Source of the DNA: Sphagnum compactum
Taxonomy: Eukaryota > Bryophyta > Sphagnopsida > Sphagnales
Reading direction: 5' to 3'
DNA: 64,000 nt
Assembly: GCA_965153455.1 (NCBI GenBank)
Contig: OZ234493.1
Location: 4,960,001-5,024,000, forward strand
The position numbers and the translations under genes are program-made. The notes under the pieces are model-generated. The model was not told the DNA's origin. It worked only from the letters and a program-made list of their open reading frames with translations, and searched no databases. Each line of letters begins with the position of its first letter. Position 1 is the first letter of the stretch. Positions 58,966-64,000 of this stretch are shown here, in pieces.

Positions 58966-59176
58966 GAAGTTTCAAAAAAAAAAAAACTGGATGGGAGATG
59001 GGGAGAAAAAAAAGTTCCAAAACAAAACCTGAGATCAGGGCTGAGAAAGGGGAAAAAAAAAGTCAACCTGCTAATTACCTTGGTTAACTCAGGGACAGAA
59101 AAAAAAATCCCATCAGTGCCCCATCCATCCAGGATGGTGCACTGGTGGGTGCTGGTTCACTGTGGCCGGCCCTCAT

Positions 59177-60320
59177 GGCATGTTGAGCCTTCTCATTGGG
59201 CGCATGAAAATTATGGTTCTAAAACTGTCTGTCACCAGTTTCGACCTAGGCTAATGCAAGGAAAGGGAAGTATGGGTGGACATTGAGTGGGCCCAGGAAT
59301 CCCTTTCTGGGCCACATACATCCAGCAGAATCAATTACCATAACAAAGCCCAGGTAGCATTGATGCTCGAACTAAGTAGCCAGGCAGATGATATTGCAGA
59401 ACTTTGGATTGCTGGACTTGGTATCCAATGGATTACAAACGGTTGTGCCAGATGCACCATCCCCAACGTGTGAACTTTTCAACTATACAAAACAAAGTAT
59501 TCTTAGGTCATCATCTAAGACCTTCATTACTCCACTGGTGTGGCAACCAGTAGTGTAATTCCAGGTGGTTTCTCTTGCACACAACGTGAACTTCCCACCT
59601 CCCACCACTATTTTATGGTTGGAAACGAAGGCATTTTTTGTCTTTTATGGGCCAAACAAGGTTTGTTGCGGTTTGATTCATTCCTTCTAACACACTTTCA
59701 TGACAACCTTGTAGGGGCTTTACACCTTCATGCATAGGTATTAGATTAAAGGAGGACAGAAATTACCTATGGGTTTGAATCAATGTGGGTGGTTTTTTAT
59801 TGTTTGTAATAAAGTCCAGTTCCAGGTATTTCAAAAAATCAGAATCGAAGGAGTGCTGGGTCTGGGAATTTGAAAAAGAAACCAGAATTAAAGAATCATT
59901 AGGTTTCATGAAGGAATCGGCAGTCTAGACCGCTACTTGGCTTGTAAAAGAAGTGAGGACCATGGTTGTAGATAAGGACTCAGTATTTGATTTTTTTGGA
60001 TAACCATGGTTGTCAACTCTGATCAGTGTTTTTTTTTCTGGCGAACTGGGGCAAAATTTCACCCTCAGCTGGGGAGGCGCAACCACCACAACAGGAGTTT
60101 ACAGCAGCTCCAAATCGTCAGACACTGTTATTAATGAGGTTTAAGGTTTGCCAGATTTTTATTGCATAAGGCAGTTTTCCTGGTAGTTTTTTACTGTTTT
60201 GACAGTTTTCTCAAATCTTTTCGTCATTAAGGCTAAACCTTCTGTGGGATCATTGCCACTCATGCTAAATCTCTTGGGATGATCGCCATCTGTGCCACAT
60301 AAAAAACAAGAAAAAAAAAT
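59177..60320. other. Non-coding stretch right of the MULE
   Basis: Short open frames only. Nothing with domain character or repeat ends identified. Confidence 0.5.
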
Positions 60321-60323
60321 ACT

Positions 60324-60337
60324 GACTCTGATACCCA
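60324..60337 (-). promoter_or_regulatory. Possible decayed LTR-element primer site
   Basis: Minus-strand TGGGTATCAGAGTC resembles the iMet site TGGTATCAGAGC with one extra G and one change. A purine-rich ggggggaggggcggaggga lies near 60762. No LTR pair was found, so this is only a hint. Confidence 0.25.
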
Positions 60338-60506
60338 GTGGGGGTTTGGTGCAGTGTCTATTACCTGCCCCACTCCGGGTTGATGGAGGACATTGACTGT
60401 TGACATGGGTCTTTGCGTGAGACCCTTAATACACCCCCGCCATCGAGCACGGACCGGCACCCCCATCGAGCACTGTCTGGCGCCCTTTGTGGGTCTGACA
60501 GTGCAG

Positions 60507-60539
60507 CCCTGCGGAGAACAGTGTGGTTCTCCCGCAGGG
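60507..60539. other. Strong hairpin
   Basis: CCCTGCGG-AGAAC pairs with GTTCTCCCGCAGGG: 13 paired bases with one bulged base and a 6-base loop, followed by ttgactttttgact. Function unknown. Confidence 0.6.
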
Positions 60540-60600
60540 TTTGACTTTTTGACTCTGGAAGTTATTCAATTATAAATAATTATAGCAGCTGACCTGCTGT

Positions 60601-63600
60601 AAAACAAAAATCTGTAAAACAAATTAAAAGAAAACTGCCTATTTTTGCAAATTAAAAAAAAACATGTAGAACCATGCTGAGTGGTTTTATGCAGAACCAT
60701 GCAGGGCTCAAAAACATGTGCAAGAAGACAAGAAAAACAAGCGCCGGCCAGAGCTCAATTGGGGGGAGGGGCGGAGGGATATTTAGTGTCTTGCGTTCTT
60801 TTCCTTGCGTTGTATTCTTTCAGTTTTATCAGTAAAGAGTAAACAAATCAATCAACCACCCAGAAATGAATCCCCTGCCATTTTGTGGCGGATGCCCATG
60901 TGTAAGAACTAAGAACCCACTAAAAATTTCCTACGTGTATTTGGAGGTTGCAAAAAGGTTGGCATTTTGGAAGTGAAATGCTGCTCCTGTGAGAGTTTTA
61001 TTTTTCTAAATGTGTGCCCTTTTTCCCTGTGATAATCACCAAGTTTCATGGGGAAAAATAATAATTCTCACAGGTTTTTTTAGTCTGCAACCTCCTTGGG
61101 AGGGAGTTTCCCCACGTTTGCCCTGCAACTTCACCTCTGGCAGCCCACTTACTTGGGGAATGCCCCACTCCTCAGGCATTACCTTACACACAAGTCCTTT
61201 CAACTCCTTATTCATAGCATCAAGGGCTATTCACACTTGTCAAATAAGCTTTTGGCTTAAAACCTATTATCATTGGAAAAAGAATGTAAGAAGGGATAAG
61301 TTAATCATGTCTGCCACATCAGCATTAATCTTTCCAGATTCTCCCCCATGAATTTGTTGAACTAGTACAGATCCGGACCTGGTATGTGAGCCTCTTTATG
61401 TGTCTTCCACATCCACAATGTGCAAGTTATTTCACCATCCCCATCCATAAAACAAAACTGGTTCTTGACAATGGAAAGTGAGGATCAATTAAATGTCACT
61501 ACATGAGCCAATCCGTGTCAAACTCTTGTAAATTTAATCATTTATCTTATGCTTTTTCCCTATCATGAACTTTTTGTAAAATCAGGGATTGCCAATGGCT
61601 ATGCATGTGGAAATAATAAATATTGTATCTAAGTTTTTAGTACTAAACTCCATGTCAGGAAGATGGGGATCAAACCATCCGAGTTAATTAGGTTTCCAAT
61701 TCAAACAAAAGTTACATACTACCAGGCAAGATAAGTTGTGGAGTAACTTAGCATCAAATGGAAACGTGAACCACAATGTCAATGAATCAATTTATCCTCA
61801 TCATAAGCCATCAATGGTCAAGAGCAAAAGGATTAAGGGAAAAAAAGATTTCAATTTTGAATTCAATCAAACATTGTTTTTGATGAGACATGTGCTACAT
61901 AAATTAGTAGTGAATTATTCCATAAATAATGAATTCAGGTTTCATTTAACAATAGCAAGGTTGTAGCATGAGGCACCTCAATGTGGACCTTCTAATCAAG
62001 ACCCCAATGACATTTAATTGTTTTGTAGGACTCTTTGCATCTTGAAAGGGAAAAATGCTCCAAACTAGCCTCATAAAAATTGAACAATATTTTTTCAATT
62101 TTCATAGTCATGTTCTGAACCTCATCAAATAAAAATGAAAGATAGTAAAATTTCAATTTGGCGTTGTGTAGTGTCAATGGATGACAATTGCAAACTAATT
62201 GAGTGAGGTCCACTGTCAAAACAAATTACATGCTCGATTTACCAATTTGGAATCATTTGTCTCACATGATTTGGATTCCAAAAATTGCATTTCAAGTCCA
62301 AGTGGTTAAACAAAACAATGTGAAAAGGCAATTTGTCAGCCAATGCTTTTTGTATACATACATAGAATTCACATTTTGTATTTAACTACAACTATCAATT
62401 TAATACATTAGTTGATTAGGAACATGTCCATAAATAAATAAATTTGTCAAGTATGTCCTAGGATGTACCAATTTATTTGGAAGTGATGATTTTTTGGATT
62501 CATGCATTTGTTCAACCTTTTCAATGATTCAAGATGTTTTACATGGTCAACACAGCAATTGACAAAATTTTAATGGGCCGTGCAGAAATATGGTGCACAT
62601 GAAGTAAGTAGCCAAGTGGAAAATTGTTCTCCATTTTGGGCATGTTGGAAGTTACATTCAATACACAAAAGGTCAATGGATAGCTAATGCCAATGTATGT
62701 AGACCATGTTTTGTACATCACGATTCACCATCGTCTTGGCATATAGAAATGTAGGTAGACTGTCTTGCATTTTTTTGGACGAAAATTGATGTAAAGCTAC
62801 CAACCAATATTTTGACTAAGTCGTGTTTTCATCCTTAAAGCTATTGCCTTTAATTATTCATCTGCCATGCAGAGTGTAATTTCCTCTATCTCAGGATACT
62901 GCTTTTGGCAATTCTTTCAAAACTATGAAGATGGAAAATCATTTGGCATAGTTACGTAAAGCAACAACTTGTTGACTACATAGATGATTATCTTATGAAT
63001 ATCATACATTTTTTAGGGATTGTGCTAGATACAATGATGCAAGTAAGTATGCAAGGCAACCAACCAACCAAACCGAGTCTTCACAAGCCGTCCATTTCTT
63101 TTCCCAAGGAGAGGTTCTTGGTTTGCCCTAAATGGGAGACATGAAACAAAACTAGGAAGCCCCTATTGTGTGCCTTCCATGCCTTGGGTCCATTAAATAT
63201 ATCACAAAAACGTTTGTGGTTGGGGTGCCCACCTACTACATTAGTAGAATTCAGTTTTGACACTGCATGTTTAATGTTTTCTAGTCTTGACGAGACATGG
63301 ATGAAATTAAGTGATGACAATGTAATGTATAGCCTAATAGTCTGAGGTTCCCTTCTGGTGGTCAGGAGTTTCCACTTTAGACAAGGGTCCAAGGAGAAGG
63401 GTCCAATGAAATCGAGCATTCTTATTGGTCAAGAGTTTTAAATTGGTCCCAAGGCCTTTAGACAATGGTTTAGGATCAAGACAAATCAAATTGTGATCTA
63501 GCTTACATGACATCAATTTGGAGGAAAACTAATTGGTTTGGACCAAAAAAATGAGCTTTAAGCAGAGCTCATGGTTTGGAGAACCAAAGTGTAAGCTTGG

Positions 63601-64000
63601 ACGGGTTCAAGGTTGCTCATTTCTTTGTTTTTTATTCTTTTATATTGTTTTTTTTTTCCTTTTGTTTTCAAATTTTGAATGGAAGACATGTTATGGATTG
63701 AGGGCATTGTCGAGAGCACACCAGCTCTCCCATTTTTGATCAATTCTAAAGTTAATATGGCTAGTTTGTGGATCCTTGTAAGGTGGTTGCTAGAAAGAAT
63801 GCATTTAAAGCCCTTCCAAGTGCATGAAATGGAGATGAAAGCAAAAAAAATAGAAAAAACCATGGAAAAAAGAAGAAGAAGATTTATAAAAACCAAAAAT
63901 TAACCTAATTTTCTATGTGTCAATCACACTTTTTTAATATTGGACTCTCAAATTGGACCCAAGCCTTTAGACACACTCATTGTACCTTAAGAAAAAACGT
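60601..64000. other. AT-rich non-coding DNA to the window end
   Basis: Only short open frames on both strands without recognisable domains. No LTR, TIR or RNA gene recognised. Confidence 0.5.

Larger units (their letters stand above)
56556..59167. mobile_element. Non-autonomous Mutator-like element (MULE)
   Basis: 2612 bp. Terminal inverted repeats of 36 bp (56556-56591 and 59132-59167) match at 32 positions and share the core CCAGCACCCACCAG. The flanks are a perfect 9-bp duplication ggccctcat (56547-56555, 59168-59176), the length diagnostic of Mutator-like elements. No transposase is visible inside; the interior is T-rich low-complexity DNA, an AT-rich part and a GGTAGGT-rich part. It must have been moved by a transposase from elsewhere. 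Confidence 0.88.

Overview
The window is a retrotransposon-dominated stretch of nuclear DNA from a land plant. No intact host gene, rRNA, tRNA or CRISPR array was found. Plant origin is inferred from plant-type Ty1/copia and chromodomain Ty3/gypsy polyproteins, primer sites complementary to plant initiator tRNA-Met, and plant telomere-type AAACCCTAA motifs in the LTRs. Long, deeply decayed, AT-rich spacers suggest a large repeat-rich genome (a gymnosperm would fit), but species cannot be told from sequence alone.

Layout. 1-25 kb is a nest of one copia family (LTR 5' TGTTAGAA ... TTCCAATA 3', 422-510 bp): a truncated pol with its 3' LTR; an LTR/fragment/LTR/fragment/LTR tandem inside element B; the near-complete element K (5753-11318); element E (+) carrying a minus-strand composite C/D insert (11367-17707, TSD atttc); and a deleted minus-strand copy F that itself carries a solo gypsy LTR (23223-24042, TSD cacta). 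25.2-35.7 kb is copia element H (minus) split by a full-length chromovirus G (27197-33928, TSD tgctt). 35.7-41.6 kb holds two more decayed copia copies (I, J). 41.6-46.7 kb is a decayed glutamine-rich/coiled-coil ORF of unknown family interrupted by three solo LTRs. 46.7-51.8 kb is AT-rich DNA plus a second decayed coding relic. 51.83-53.2 kb is a 103-bp tandem repeat (about 13 units). 53747-56233 is a hAT DNA transposon with a perfect 8-bp TSD. 56556-59167 is a Mutator-like element with 36-bp TIRs and a perfect 9-bp TSD. 59.2-64 kb is non-coding.

How the parts relate. Every copia element whose leader start survives has a primer-binding site complementary to the anticodon arm of initiator tRNA-Met (half-tRNA priming as in Drosophila copia), not to the tRNA 3' end; the gypsy element G uses the normal 3'-end iMet site. 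Three copia copies (D, E, F) share replacement of the integrase catalytic Glu by Lys, so that subfamily may have been mobilised in trans. D and E form a 4.2-kb inverted repeat with a short spacer. Most reading frames carry nonsense codons of the CGA-to-TGA or CAR-to-TAR kind, as expected of methylated, silenced repeats.
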